From assembly GCA_963921195.1 (NCBI GenBank), contig OY992537.1, forward strand, positions 68,750,040-68,814,039: a stretch of DNA of 64,000 nt, given 5' to 3'. The notes beneath the pieces are model-generated. The model ran no database searches. It worked only from the letters and a program-made list of their open reading frames with translations, and had not been told where the DNA came from. This stretch comes from Pegoplata infirma. Taxonomy: Eukaryota > Arthropoda > Insecta > Diptera > Anthomyiidae. Position 1 is the first letter of the stretch. Each line of letters starts with the position of its first letter. Below are positions 54,789 to 64,000 of the stretch, in pieces. The translations under genes were made by a program, and so were the position numbers.

Positions 54789-55381
54789 GGTGACAGGACA
54801 TAATCCCCACGGACATTACCCCCATAGCGGAAATGGGGATTATGACCGAATTCATTACGGTCATAATCCCAATAGTAGTTGTGGGGACTATGACCGTTTC
54901 CAAAACGGTCACAATCCCAATGGGGATTATGTCTGTTTCTTGTTGGGGTTACGACCGAACTTTTTTCGGTCATAACCCCCATTCACATTATGGGGAGTAA
55001 GTCCAAAGCAATTTTGGTCATAATCCCCGTTTTCTGCAGAGAGGGTGGGTTTAATGCATGGTGTTTGTAATCCCTAAGCCCGGCCGAAGGCCGGCTACGC
55101 AGAACAACTTTTAAGTAAAAAAAAAAATCTTTTAATTTTGGGGATTATGACCAACTAGTATAGAAGACATAATCCCCATAATGGGGATTATGGGCATTTG
55201 TTACGTGGTCATTATCCCCATAAATCTGGGAATTATGTCTGTTTTTTTATTGGGATTACGTCCAAATAATTTTCGGTCATAGTCCCCACTACCATTATGG
55301 GGATTATGACCGAAATGAATTTGGTCATAATCCCCATAACGGAAATGGGGATTATGTCCGTGGGGATTATGTCATGTCACC
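54789..55381. mobile_element. Element of GGGGATTATGACCG words with 9-bp target duplication (593 bp)
   Basis: The ends GGTGACAGGACATAATCCCC and (reverse) GGTGACATGACATAATCCCC are inverted repeats. The exact 9-mer GTCTGGGGC flanks both sides (54,780-54,788 and 55,382-55,390). Almost the entire element is GGGGATTATGACC or its complement in varied spacing. The centre has GGCCGAAGGCCGGC. A 9-bp duplication would fit Mutator-like elements, but no transposase confirms it. A relic is at 23,020-23,170. Confidence 0.8.
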
Positions 55382-55390
55382 GTCTGGGGC

Positions 55391-56248
55391 ATGTATGCGT
55401 AAAACGCCTTTTTTTTATCCGATTTTAATTTCTTTAGTCGTTTTGGAAAGGTAATTTAATACCATTTTCATATTATTTCACAAAAAATTTAACAAAAAAT
55501 ACCAAATATCAATATTTTTCCAAAAACTAGAAAAAAAAACGTTTTTCGTTCATATAAGAATGTCCCAAAACTTCAATCCATTTTCGGCACGAGTAATTTT
55601 TAGCCGATTGTCCCCAAATTTTGGCTCACTCATTTTTGGATACTAAAGAACAATATAGGACCCTACCAGGTATAAAAAGGTGATTTTCGTTTTTAAGGAC
55701 ACCTCTAATATACATCTCCATATAAACTACCCCAACGATTATATATTTTTGACAATAACGAACTTAACGAAGCCGAATACACGAAACGACCGATACACCA
55801 TTGGATAGGCCTTCAAACAACCTTTCGACTTGTATAAAATGTTTATATGGTTTCTTTTGAAGAAATCGAAAAAATCCTGAAAAAAACGAAAAAAATCCCG
55901 TTTTTCCACCTCCACTTTGACCCGCTAAATTTGAGATTGGGACGCTATAAAAAAACAGGTAACTCTTATTTTGCTCCCCTCTTTCCTATATGCAAGTTTC
56001 AGGACCATCGGTGGGTGCCCTGCGAAAGACCTTTCTTGTAAGTCATAGAAAGTGTTGCCATGTTAGCTTAAAACTGGCTAAAAACTCCTCTGTTTTCTCC
56101 TAAAATCGCTTAGTTTTTCCCCATTTTTTGTTATAAAGCTCTACTGTCGAGTATGTATGTAGTCTGTGACTATAGTTCCCGCGTCGGTTATTTCTTTGGT
56201 GATAATTTTATGAAAATCGGTTTAGCCGCATATTCTGTATTCTGACGT
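55391..56248. other. Gene-free; contains a partial ACAAGG-ended element
   Basis: About 55,840-56,045 matches the right half of the 46,556 element, ending 'gggtgccctgcgaaagacct'. The remaining DNA is unassigned. Confidence 0.5.
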
Positions 56249-56670
56249 TATCCCTGATCGTATTGGGACCGGATTTCATAAAAGTTAAGTAATTGTTTGT
56301 GGAATTCGAATAAAAAAATATCTATAACTTTTAACATTACTTTTATAATTTTAAGTAATTTTTTGGTTTTAAGAGATTGGTCCACAAACAACAAAAAGTC
56401 CCATGTCTCGAAAAGGCGATTTGATATAATTTTACTGATGATATATTCATGTTTAGGAGGCCAAAATACTTTAAAAAATGTATTCAAAAAGTCTGTGTTA
56501 AAACCATGTAGAATAGTGAAATTACATGTTTTTTCGTATAGCAAGGTTATTGTATTCTAAAACGTTTTGCGAATTGAAAAATACAGGGCCTGGTCTTTGT
56601 AAGTTAATTCTAATTTTCACAACGTTAGAAAAATACTATACATTTTCATTTTTTACACTGCAACCATTAT

Positions 56671-56676
56671 TTTATT
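56671..56676 (-). terminator. Poly(A) signal of protease gene 4
   Basis: AATAAA on the minus strand about 65 bases after the stop, conserved with gene 3. Confidence 0.6.
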
Positions 56677-56738
56677 TTACAAAAAATTCAAATAAACAAG
56701 TAAAGAATAAATTTTTTTCAATCTACATCAATTACACA

Positions 56739-57872
56739 TTACTGGGCAGTAGCAAAACCAACACGGTTATTATCCATATCAAAAACGGTGTAGTATTTTC
56801 CAATGAAAATATCTCCCAAAATCCAGAAATCAGTGCCGGCATCTTCAAAGGCCGAAGAACAAACACCATCGGATTCAATAACATAATCTGAACCTTCAAT
56901 AGTGAAAGTAGAACCACCAATTGTGAAAGTCATTACAGGTAAGCTATCAATGCTAGAACAATCTAACATATAGGAATAGTAGTCATCATTCCAAGTGGCA
57001 CCAATAGCAGCTTGAATATTTTCATATTGACCATCGGGAACAGCAATAAGAGAGGTACCAGTATCAGCAATAGCTTGGCAACTATCACATACATTAATAC
57101 CATTGACGACAGCAGAATCCATTTCAAATTGCCAATAACCTTGAGAAGAGACTGGAACATAAGTGATGTCGCCAGAGTAATGATCAGCATCAACACCACC
57201 CAATACAAGTTCACCACCATCGGAAGAAGTACCATCACGTGTCAAATAGAAGGAGAATACATTGGAGTCAACTAAACCTTGTGAATACATATTGTAGAAT
57301 GGTGGCACTACATTATCGTTAGAAATTCCTTGGTAACCCATACCCAAAATACCATCGAAGGGAGAGTAGGTGAAGGTATTACCAGGTTCACTAGTAGCAA
57401 CTGCAAATACTTGATCCTGAATAGCCAAACCTTCAACGCTAACAGTATCTTGTACAAGATAACCGGACAGACTGCCAGAACCATATTGAATGGAAAAGGA
57501 TTCACCATTTGCTACAGAGGTAGAGGAAGCACTAGGATCATAGGAATTATGACTTTCACAGGCTGCATCACCAGAAGAACAAGGTGCTAGGGGAACCCAC
57601 AAGTTGGATGAGCCAGTATCGAATAATACCAAAAATTCTTTAGCTGGAGTGCCAATGGTGATTTTTCCATAGTAAGAGTCATCAACATAGTTCATCAAAC
57701 TTTCCTTAACTGTAAATCTGGGTTGAATTCGGTTTGACGTGTTGTATTTACTCTTCAATTTCAACAATTCGTTAGCTTTGCTCTTAGGTTCCTTTACCTT
57801 ATGTAAAGGTATGACCAGGGCAGCTTCCGAAAGAAGCGCCAAACTCAAAACAATTGTCACAAACTTCAACAT
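56739..57872 (-). CDS. Pepsin-family (A1) aspartic protease, digestive cathepsin D-like, gene 4
   Basis: 377 residues, inverted duplicate of gene 3. The signal peptide and both DTG motifs (Asp85, Asp270), the flap Tyr130 and the family cysteines are identical to gene 3. The five substitutions are all outside the active-site motifs; T70K and Q185N could alter surface charge. No proline loop. Reading frame, start and stop are intact, so it looks functional. Gene conversion between the inverted copies could explain the near identity. Confidence 0.94.
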   Translation of the reverse strand: MLKFVTIVLSLALLSEAALVIPLHKVKEPKSKANELLKLKSKYNTSNRIQPRFTVKESLMNYVDDSYYGKITIGTPAKEFLVLFDTGSSNLWVPLAPCSSGDAACESHNSYDPSASSTSVANGESFSIQYGSGSLSGYLVQDTVSVEGLAIQDQVFAVATSEPGNTFTYSPFDGILGMGYQGISNDNVVPPFYNMYSQGLVDSNVFSFYLTRDGTSSDGGELVLGGVDADHYSGDITYVPVSSQGYWQFEMDSAVVNGINVCDSCQAIADTGTSLIAVPDGQYENIQAAIGATWNDDYYSYMLDCSSIDSLPVMTFTIGGSTFTIEGSDYVIESDGVCSSAFEDAGTDFWILGDIFIGKYYTVFDMDNNRVGFATAQ

Positions 57873-57922
57873 GTTTACTAAAAGTTCAATTAAACTCTGA
57901 GGTATTGAAGAAAATGCATTGT

Positions 57923-57930
57923 CTTTTATA
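57923..57930 (-). promoter_or_regulatory. TATA box of protease gene 4
   Basis: TATAAAAG on the minus strand, about 28 bases before CTCAGAG (57,895-57,901 in reverse), identical in layout to gene 3. Confidence 0.7.
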
Positions 57931-58205
57931 GGTAAACTAATTTTGCAAAATAAATGTAAATTTACTATCTATTTCAAATTTAAAACAGATTTAAAATATA
58001 TTGAAGTGGCTAATGCATACCTTGTTATTTGTGACTTGTTCAAGAAATTACATTTGCAATTGAACAAGGAAGGGATTATTAGATAAAAATAGTCAAGTTC
58101 ATTATTGTCTAGAAAAGAAAAAGATATCAGATAGTGAAAATAAAACTGATCGACTATATTTTCATGTTGATATTGTTATATTTCTTACATTAGATCTAAA
58201 TAAAG

Positions 58206-58452
58206 TGCATTACATTGTTTTTTGACGTTTATGCGTTTTTCAGCAAGTACCAATATAAGATGAATGTTCCCATGAAATACTTTTTGTTTTGGATAAAGAG
58301 AGAACACAGTGACTACAGCATGTACAGATTTAATTCAAAATAAAGATTAATTGTATATCAAAAATTATATTGTAATTCGAAGATTTTATTTATAATTCTA
58401 ATATTTAATTTATAGTTCGAAAATTCTTCTTGTAATACGAGATTACATTCGA
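58206..58452. other. AT-rich, nothing recognised
   Basis: Includes three short related segments ('attcgaagattt', 'gttcgaaaattct', 'tacgagatta') 58,375-58,450. No gene. Confidence 0.4.
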
Positions 58453-59865
58453 CTATGCAACATGCCTACAGCAAGGGTAGATCAACAGAAACAGCTCTTC
58501 AAGTACCGTCAAAAATTGCTTTCGGTAAAGAAGTACACTATGGTGGCTTTACTTGATATGGAGGGGGCTTTTAATAATATCATCCCATATTCGATAATTG
58601 TGACATTGTCTGGTCTAGAAGTGAAGCATGAGATCGTTTTATTGGTGGAAAGTCTACTTGGCAATATATGTATAACGTTTAAATTGGAAGCGTCTGTCAT
58701 ATCTCGATTTAACAATAGGAGCACACCATACACTCAAAAAAAAAGTGAACTAAAATCTGGGAAAATTAACTCAATTTTGAGAAAAAGAGGGAATGATTTG
58801 GCTCCAAAGATTTTTTTTCTTGGTTTTAGTTCACAATTTTCCCAAAAATAAGGAAAACAAAGTTATTTAATGTTAAGCCAATTTTAACTAGAAAATGGGA
58901 AAAATTAAACTTCACATTTTTGAAATAGATTGGGTCTAGACCCTGGACCCATGGGTTCGGACCCCATTTAACTCGAGACCCTGTTGGCTCCTTAAAGGGT
59001 CCCCATAGATTTTGAACCAAAACTTGTGTCCGTTTCGCTCTAACTTGCTTAGTTTTTGAGATACGGTAATAAGGGGCCTGATAGGGTCTTGAGAATCTTA
59101 AAAATCGGATAACTCAAAAACTATTAATCGGAGGGCTTTCAAGTATTTTGCGGAAGTGTTCTACGAGTCAAGTGCTACAAAAATGCCGTTGGACCTTTTC
59201 TCGTGTTGGCAGTATTTACCGAGATATGTGCATATATAAAATCTCGGGAATTTCAAATTTTAGATCTAAAATTAGAGTCTCGAGACCCCGACAGATATGC
59301 AGAGCTAGGCTATTCCATATTTTTCTTTGTAGTCTTTCTATCTCGCTTAGTTTCGCTCTATCTCGCTTAGTTTTCGAGATATCGCCATTTTGAATTTTTA
59401 ACTAAATTCTAAGAAGTTATTTACTAAATTCTCAGAAGTCATTAACTAAATTCTAAGAAGTACACTTCCTTAATTCAAAGAAGAGAAATACGATGATTTT
59501 TTTTTTAGTAAATTTTAACTAAACTTGAACTAAATTGTTTTTTAAGAAATATGTCTTAAAAATAAAGATACGATTCTTAGATTTGTGGAAAATTTCTTTG
59601 GCAGTAAGAATTTTTTTTTCTAATATTAAAAAAATACATTTAAAGAAAACTATGAACTAATTATAAGTAAATGAACTAAAAGTTTTTCCTCATAGTTAAG
59701 AAAATTTCTCATTTTTAAGTTAAATTTAACTAAATTTTAGGAAAATTCATGATAAATTTTCAAAAACATTTTTTCCTTAAATTTAGTTATGTCTTTTTTT
59801 CAGTGTAGGGAGGTTTTCTTTCGCTGCTTCTTTAAACCTGTTACTGAATTCAATTCCAATTCTGA
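58453..59865 (+). pseudogene. Non-LTR retrotransposon relic, split by a TA-inserting element
   Basis: 58,453-58,730 follows 27,702-27,985 of the open element and still reads YTMVALLDMEGAFNNIIP, the first catalytic Asp motif of reverse transcriptase. It resumes at 59,806 with 'gggaggttttctttcgctgc' (GGVLS region) and ends near 59,865. The break between is exactly one TA-flanked transposon. Confidence 0.85.
58731..59805. mobile_element. TA-inserting element with AACTAAATTT motif array (1,075 bp)
   Basis: The ends are CACTCAAAAAAAAAGTGAA and CTTTTTTTCAGTG, flanked by TA. The empty site is seen in the open non-LTR element ('acaccacaaggaggt'). Its core ('tttcgctctaacttgcttag', 'tatttaccgagatatgtgca') is homologous to the cores of 18,881 and 42,990. 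But both subterminal regions carry AACTAAATTTTAG and TTCTAAGAAG words instead of TTAGCAAAA. Confidence 0.8.
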
Positions 59866-60350
59866 ATCTTCTTTTCAACCAGGGGTAACTCATAAATAGT
59901 AGTGTCAGTAGTAACGAAGTTGTTATTAATAGATGGCAATCTTTTTTTTGAAAGTATTTGGGAACAATTTGGGAACGATTTGGGAATAACCACGAATGAC
60001 ATATGTAAAGGATTGAGAAGAACGACAGAAATCGGTGTGTACTAAAAAAATAAAATATCGAAACAAAAAGGAATTGTGAAAATTTAATTTGTTTAAAATA
60101 CAAGAAAATTGTGTGATTTTTTATATTATTTTGAAAATTATTAATTTTTGATAATTAATCTTTAAAAATTAAGTAATTGTTTCTGCTAAAAGTGTGTGAA
60201 ATTGCAAATAATAAAAATTAAAAGAAAACACCGAAACTTGTCAAAATATTGACAGGGCCGACCAGTTGTCCAATCTTATTTAACCTTATATATCTAAACC
60301 GTGTGCATAGTCTTTATAAATTATAAGTTTTTGTTTTCAACCCTAATATG
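59866..60350. other. AT-rich, nothing recognised
   Basis: No gene or repeat supported. Confidence 0.4.
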
Positions 60351-60600
60351 TATAAATACGCCAGCACTGACAGTTAATGTACGGTGGAGTCATCTAGCTT
60401 TAAGATTTGGCACCCAAACAAAAATCTTTATTTAATTTGATTTTGGTGAAAGGTTTGTGTCATGAATATTTTAGTTTTATCAATGACATCTATGTGGTGC
60501 TATAAACACTTGGCAAATTCTTAAACCTCTTTGTATTACAGCAACCCCAAGTGCGTAGTAGTGGCAAAGAAGAATTTAAATAAACAAACAAAAAGTACCA
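60351..60600 (+). promoter_or_regulatory. Possible small transcription unit: TATA box, one intron, poly(A) signal
   Basis: TATAAATA (60,351-60,358), GTCATC about 38 bases on as a possible start, a possible intron from TTTG|GTGAAA (60,446) to TTTGTATTACAG|C (60,541), and AATAAA at 60,579. The predicted spliced product has no useful open frame, so it would be non-coding, a leader exon, or a relic. All signals are short and could coincide by chance. Confidence 0.25.
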
Positions 60601-60813
60601 AACAGAAAAGTACCTTACATACAGTCATGAAATGTAACGGATGCTTTGCATTTTAATTATTATACTCTGTGCAACACGATTTTGTGTCATGAATAGGATC
60701 AAATAATACCAAAGTAAACCAAAACCTCCGAAGGATAATAAGAACTTAGCTCGAGTTTTGTTTATGGCACACTGTAGTTTTTAGTGGTACCCACATCACT
60801 CTGTGATACAGCG

Positions 60814-61402
60814 TAGGGATGGGCGCGTGAGTGATTTTTGACTCACACTCACTCACGCTCACGACAATAATTTTTGAATCACGCACACTCACTCACGAGC
60901 ATATTTTTTCTACTCACACTCACTCACAATCACGTGAGTAAATTTAATACAACTCACACTCACGTGCACTCACGCAAGCTTCACTCACACTCACGTTGAC
61001 TCAAACTCACGAAACTCTTAAAAAAAAAAATCGAAAACTAAAATTTCAAAAATCTTTTAAAATTTTCAACAAAATTTAAAGTTCAGTGAAATTTTACAAT
61101 TTTTTTTGCATTTTTCGGGACGAAACTTAATATTTCGCCAAATTTTTAAATTTTTTTGTTGCTTTTTTGATACGGAAGGAAATATGAAGAAAAAATAAAT
61201 CACGCAAACTCACGCAAAAAAATTGACTCACGCACACTCACTCACGCAAAAACCTTACTCACGCACACTCACTCACGCAATTTTTTTCTCCACTCACACT
61301 CACTCACAATCACGTGAGTAGAATTGAATTCAGTCACACTCACGCGTGATCACGCGTGAATCACGTGAATCACGCTCTAATCTGCTCATGTGCCAATCTC
61401 TA
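60814..61402. mobile_element. hAT-type CTCAC/GTGAG element, copy 2 (589 bp)
   Basis: The ends are TAGGGATGGGC and CCAATCTCTA. The exact 8-bp duplication ATACAGCG flanks it (60,806-60,813 and 61,403-61,410). The array of CACTCACTCACG words matches 14,048-14,629 almost throughout. Confidence 0.88.
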
Positions 61403-61601
61403 ATACAGCGTATAATGAGTTTGTGTTGATGTTTGTAACTACCCTCAATTATACAGATCGACTCAGAATTACTTTTTAAGTCGATTTAGCGATGTCAGTC
61501 CGTCCGTCCGTCCGTCTGTTCATTTAACGATACAGCACGATACAGGTCTCAATTTTTAATCAATTGACTTGAAATCTGAGACTTAAGCATTTTGTGGCTA
61601 A

Positions 61602-61947
61602 AGCGGCCATCAGACGGCAGACAAATCCTTCAATTTATCTAACGACCGAATGCAAATGTCTCGTGTAATGGCAGGTTGTACAACTTGTCAACCAACCGTT
61701 GAAAATATCAAATTTTTTTGATATTTTGGCTGGTCGGCAAACAAGTTGTACAACTTGTTGTTGAGTGTTATTTCATTCCATCCAATCGCCTTATTAATAT
61801 GTGTTCGAATGTTTGTTCGCAAATATTTTTATAAAAAATATAAGCGGTTGGAAGATAAATTGGTTGACATGTTAGCTAATGTAATGCAAAACCATTTTTT
61901 CGTCGTTAAACAAATTGTAAGATTTGTCTGCCGTCTGATGGGCCCTT
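61602..61947. mobile_element. Harbinger-like element (346 bp, TAA target duplication)
   Basis: The ends AGCGGCCATCAGACGGCAG and (reverse) AAGGGCCCATCAGACGGCAG continue into ACAAATC. TAA flanks both sides. The empty alpha site reads 'ggtccaaggacg'. A 3-bp TAA target fits PIF/Harbinger. The middle repeats 'acaacttgt' words. Confidence 0.7.
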
Positions 61948-61960
61948 TAAGGACGAAGCC

Positions 61961-62216
61961 CAGAGTCATAGAGTAGGATAACAAATGGCGTTTGAAAAAG
62001 TAGTAAAACAAAACCATATGGTATTGTTTACGAAATTTTATCACAAATCGAAATGTGAGCGAGATGGAAGATACCAGTTTTACATTGAGAATGCAGATTG
62101 TTTTTTGTCTCTCTTTGCTTTACGTTTGAACTTTAGTTTGACATTGCCAGAATTTTCCAATTATCTTTGGTGATGCCAGATCTACAAAACGGTCGATGGA
62201 TTACTTTATAACTTTG
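61961..62216. mobile_element. hAT-like 256-bp element (8-bp duplication ACGAAGCC)
   Basis: ACGAAGCC occurs at 61,953-61,960 and 62,217-62,224. The ends CAGAGTCATAGAGTA and (reverse) CAAAGTTATAAAGTA match at 12 of 15 bases. The alpha reference reads 'ggacgaagcctattgaaatt' without it. Confidence 0.8.
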
Positions 62217-62260
62217 ACGAAGCCTATTGAAATTGGAAAATATCGGTCAGACTCGACAGT

Positions 62261-62898
62261 AGAGTTTAATAGCAAAAACTGGGGAAAAACTAAGCGATGG
62301 AAATTTTCAATACAAAAAGTAAACAAAACTTTCCAGTTGTAGTAAAAAATAGTAAGAAATTTGGGTAAAATGAGTAAAATCATATTTAAAAAAAAAGTCC
62401 AGTAAAAAATTATTTTTTTTTAAATAAAATGTTATAAGAATTTGTTCAACGGACTATTAGCAATTTTTAGTACCCTTCGAAAACTCCTTCGTAGTAAATT
62501 TTCAGATTTTTATTTTCAAATAAAATCGAATCTTAGAAAATTTGGAGCTTTTTCCTTTACTCAAACTTCATTTACATTGGCACGTATCAATATATTGATA
62601 GACCATAATTTTCCTACCTGTTATACTAAAATTCTGTTCTTATTAATTTTATATACTAATTAAATTTCTAACGAAATAAAGATTTTATTCGGTCCATGTT
62701 TGGACTTGGAACAAATTGTAAGAAATAAAAATTTACATATTTTTTTAATAACAATTTATTTTAACAATTAGTAGTTTAAAAAATGTGGATAAACAAATTA
62801 AAATAAAACTAAATTATTTTTATAACATAAAGATCGATAAATATTTAACAAAAAACTATAAAAATTTAACAAAAAAAAAATTTCAGTGAATAATTGTT
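62261..62898. other. AT-rich 3' neighbourhood of the edge gene
   Basis: About 62,450-62,610 is a diverged arm of the 401-1506 element. The rest may include the 3' untranslated region of the minus-strand gene at 62,899, but I see no certain poly(A) signal. Confidence 0.45.
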
Positions 62899-63711
62899 CT
62901 AATCATTAAGTTTATCTGAAACCTCATCACTGGCATTTAATACAGTAATTGGAGATTTTGAGATATTGGAATTTTGTTGTTGGGTACTCGATAATACATC
63001 ATTAGGTAAAATATTGGTCTTTGTTGACTGACGACCAGAAGTATTTAAAGTAGACGAATTTGTATTAGAGGTAGGTGCCCCAGAAGTAGTTGGCTGCCCC
63101 AATGCAGTACCAGTATTAAGTAGAACACTTGCATTTGTTGGCTGACGTGAAGCTGCAGCAACAGTCGCTGCTGTGGCACGCTGTTTATATTGATACATTG
63201 CTGCAACGGCAGCAGCTTGGTGTGTCTGCTGATAAATTTGTTGCTGCAACATTTGATTATAAACTAAACGTTCATATATTCCCGCTGTCGTAGTTGTTAC
63301 CACAGGAGCTGCTTGTGTCGGATTCGTTGCTGTTCCAGTACTCAGAAATTGTGTTTCCTTAAAGTAGGTATTCAAATATTGTTGAGTTGTTGCTAACATC
63401 GGATTAGAATAGAGTATTGCGGGTGACGCGGCTAGGGCAGCATTTGCTAAACTATTTGATATAAAATTGGTAGTGGACGAGGTATGCTGATTATAGACTA
63501 TGGAAGTTGCAGCGGGTGCTGCCGCAACATATGTTAATTTGTTGCCTAAAAATATACCATAAGGCGTTGCATTACCAACAGTATTTCCAATGGATGGTCT
63601 TGTTGGTGCTGTTTGAATACCATTAAACATTTGATAATAAGCAGTAGTTGATGAAGATATCGGAGTAACATTTGATTGCCCCGTCATACTGGAAGTTGCT
63701 GCATTTGGTTT
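62899..63711 (-). CDS. Last exon of an unrecognised gene, Ala/Thr/Gln/Asn-rich product (partial)
   Basis: 271 codons in frame from a good acceptor (CCATATTTCAG|AAACC at 63,712, minus strand) to the TGA/TAA region at 62,899. It begins KPNAATSSMTGQSNVTP and ends SDEVSDKLND. Low-complexity composition: QMLQQQIYQQTHQAAAVAAM and many Ser/Thr/Asn runs, the style of fly regulatory or RNA-binding proteins. No domain is recognisable. The frame stays open into the intron up to 63,996, but that part is hydrophobic and AT-driven, so I exclude it. The preceding exons lie to the right of the window. Confidence 0.65.
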   Translation of the reverse strand, partial: KPNAATSSMTGQSNVTPISSSTTAYYQMFNGIQTAPTRPSIGNTVGNATPYGIFLGNKLTYVAAAPAATSIVYNQHTSSTTNFISNSLANAALAASPAILYSNPMLATTQQYLNTYFKETQFLSTGTATNPTQAAPVVTTTTAGIYERLVYNQMLQQQIYQQTHQAAAVAAMYQYKQRATAATVAAASRQPTNASVLLNTGTALGQPTTSGAPTSNTNSSTLNTSGRQSTKTNILPNDVLSSTQQQNSNISKSPITVLNASDEVSDKLND

Positions 63712-64000
63712 CTGAAATATGGAAATTATAAAACAATTGGTTAAAAAAACATATGTACATGTATCACCTTTTCCATCAAACAGCACGAGAAAAAGGGTAT
63801 TTTTTGACCTGGTGTCTTCGAATTTTTTTCGTATTGTGTATAAATTTACCCTATGGACCCATTTTGACAAAAATATATTAAAAGTCCTTTGTGTCCCATG
63901 AAAATGATGACTGACTTTATTTGTAAAAATGTTGTACTTTAATAATATGTTAACTAAAAAAAAAATCAAAAGGGGTAAAAGTTGGCGAAAATGCACCCCA
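63712..64000 (-). other. Intron of the edge gene (partial)
   Basis: It precedes the acceptor at 63,712 and has a pyrimidine-poor but usable tract. AT-rich, without other features. Confidence 0.45.

Larger units (their letters stand above)
56549..58205 (-). repeat. Right arm of the 1.66-kb inverted gene duplication
   Basis: Reverse partner of 48,490-50,152, carrying gene 4 with promoter and poly(A) region. The arms are 6.4 kb apart. The spacer holds the palindromic arrays, the hairpin and the hammerhead candidate. Confidence 0.88.
60790..62260 (+). mobile_element. DINE-1/Helentron-like family alpha copy carrying three later insertions
   Basis: Alpha sequence appears in four pieces: 60,790-60,813, 61,411-61,598, 61,951-61,960 and 62,225-62,260, in the same order as 36,479-37,265. 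The gaps are three different transposons, each with its own target duplication. The 3' end of the Helentron is not recognisable. Confidence 0.75.

Noticed and set aside
54625..54982. Overlapping frames of 79-95 codons on both strands rich in NGHNPHG/DYDR
   Set aside because: Translation of the GGGGATTATGACC word array.

Overview
The window is AT-rich, repeat-dense animal nuclear DNA that looks like a higher (cyclorrhaphan) fly. The evidence is several DINE-1/Helentron-like repeats with the dipteran 'GTCCGTCCGTC' body, four pepsin-family aspartic proteases of the fly digestive type, very short introns, TATA-box promoters, and many short inverted-repeat transposons. I cannot name the species from the sequence.

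Host genes are few. Four single-coding-exon aspartic proteases lie at 30,828-31,967 (-), 45,191-46,333 (+), 48,823-49,956 (+) and 56,739-57,872 (-). The last two are near-identical and sit in a 1.66-kb inverted duplication (48,490-50,152 and 56,549-58,205). The first two share an intron in the 5' leader that the other two lack. All four lack the proline-rich loop of lysosomal cathepsin D, so they read as secreted digestive enzymes in a small gene cluster. At the right edge, 62,899-63,711 (-) is the probable last exon of an unrecognised gene with a low-complexity, Ala/Thr/Gln-rich product.

Everything else is mainly transposon strata. 1-8,900: an exact 4,861-bp tandem duplication. 2,750-11,810: a decayed non-LTR retrotransposon cut by two copies of an inverted-repeat transposon with 2-bp target duplications. 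12-16 kb: hAT-like elements and Helentron relics. 16.2-20.5 kb: palindromes nested inside palindromes. 20.5-23.2 kb: nested Helentrons. 23.35-30.68 kb: a hAT-type insertion with an exact 8-bp target duplication, holding a second transposon, which holds a third and a young 5'-truncated non-LTR element with an open 1,166-codon frame. 32-44 kb: small transposons, Helentrons, A/T-rich microsatellite-like arrays and a dead Tc1-like transposase. 46.5-48.4 kb: a retrotransposon relic with an insertion. 50.2-55.4 kb: palindromic arrays, a hairpin and a candidate hammerhead ribozyme. 58.4-62.3 kb: a retrotransposon relic, then a Helentron with three datable insertions.

The strongest pattern in the window is that many unrelated elements share one design. 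Short terminal inverted repeats enclose dense arrays of short self-complementary motifs (GTGAGTGAG/CTCACTCAC, CCCGGGATT, CCCGGGAATTCCCGGG, TTAGCAAAA, ACTAATTTTAGT, GGATCAGTACTGATC, GGGGATTATGACC, TTCATAGAATCTATGAA). For several, an empty-site copy elsewhere in the window proves the element limits and the target duplication.
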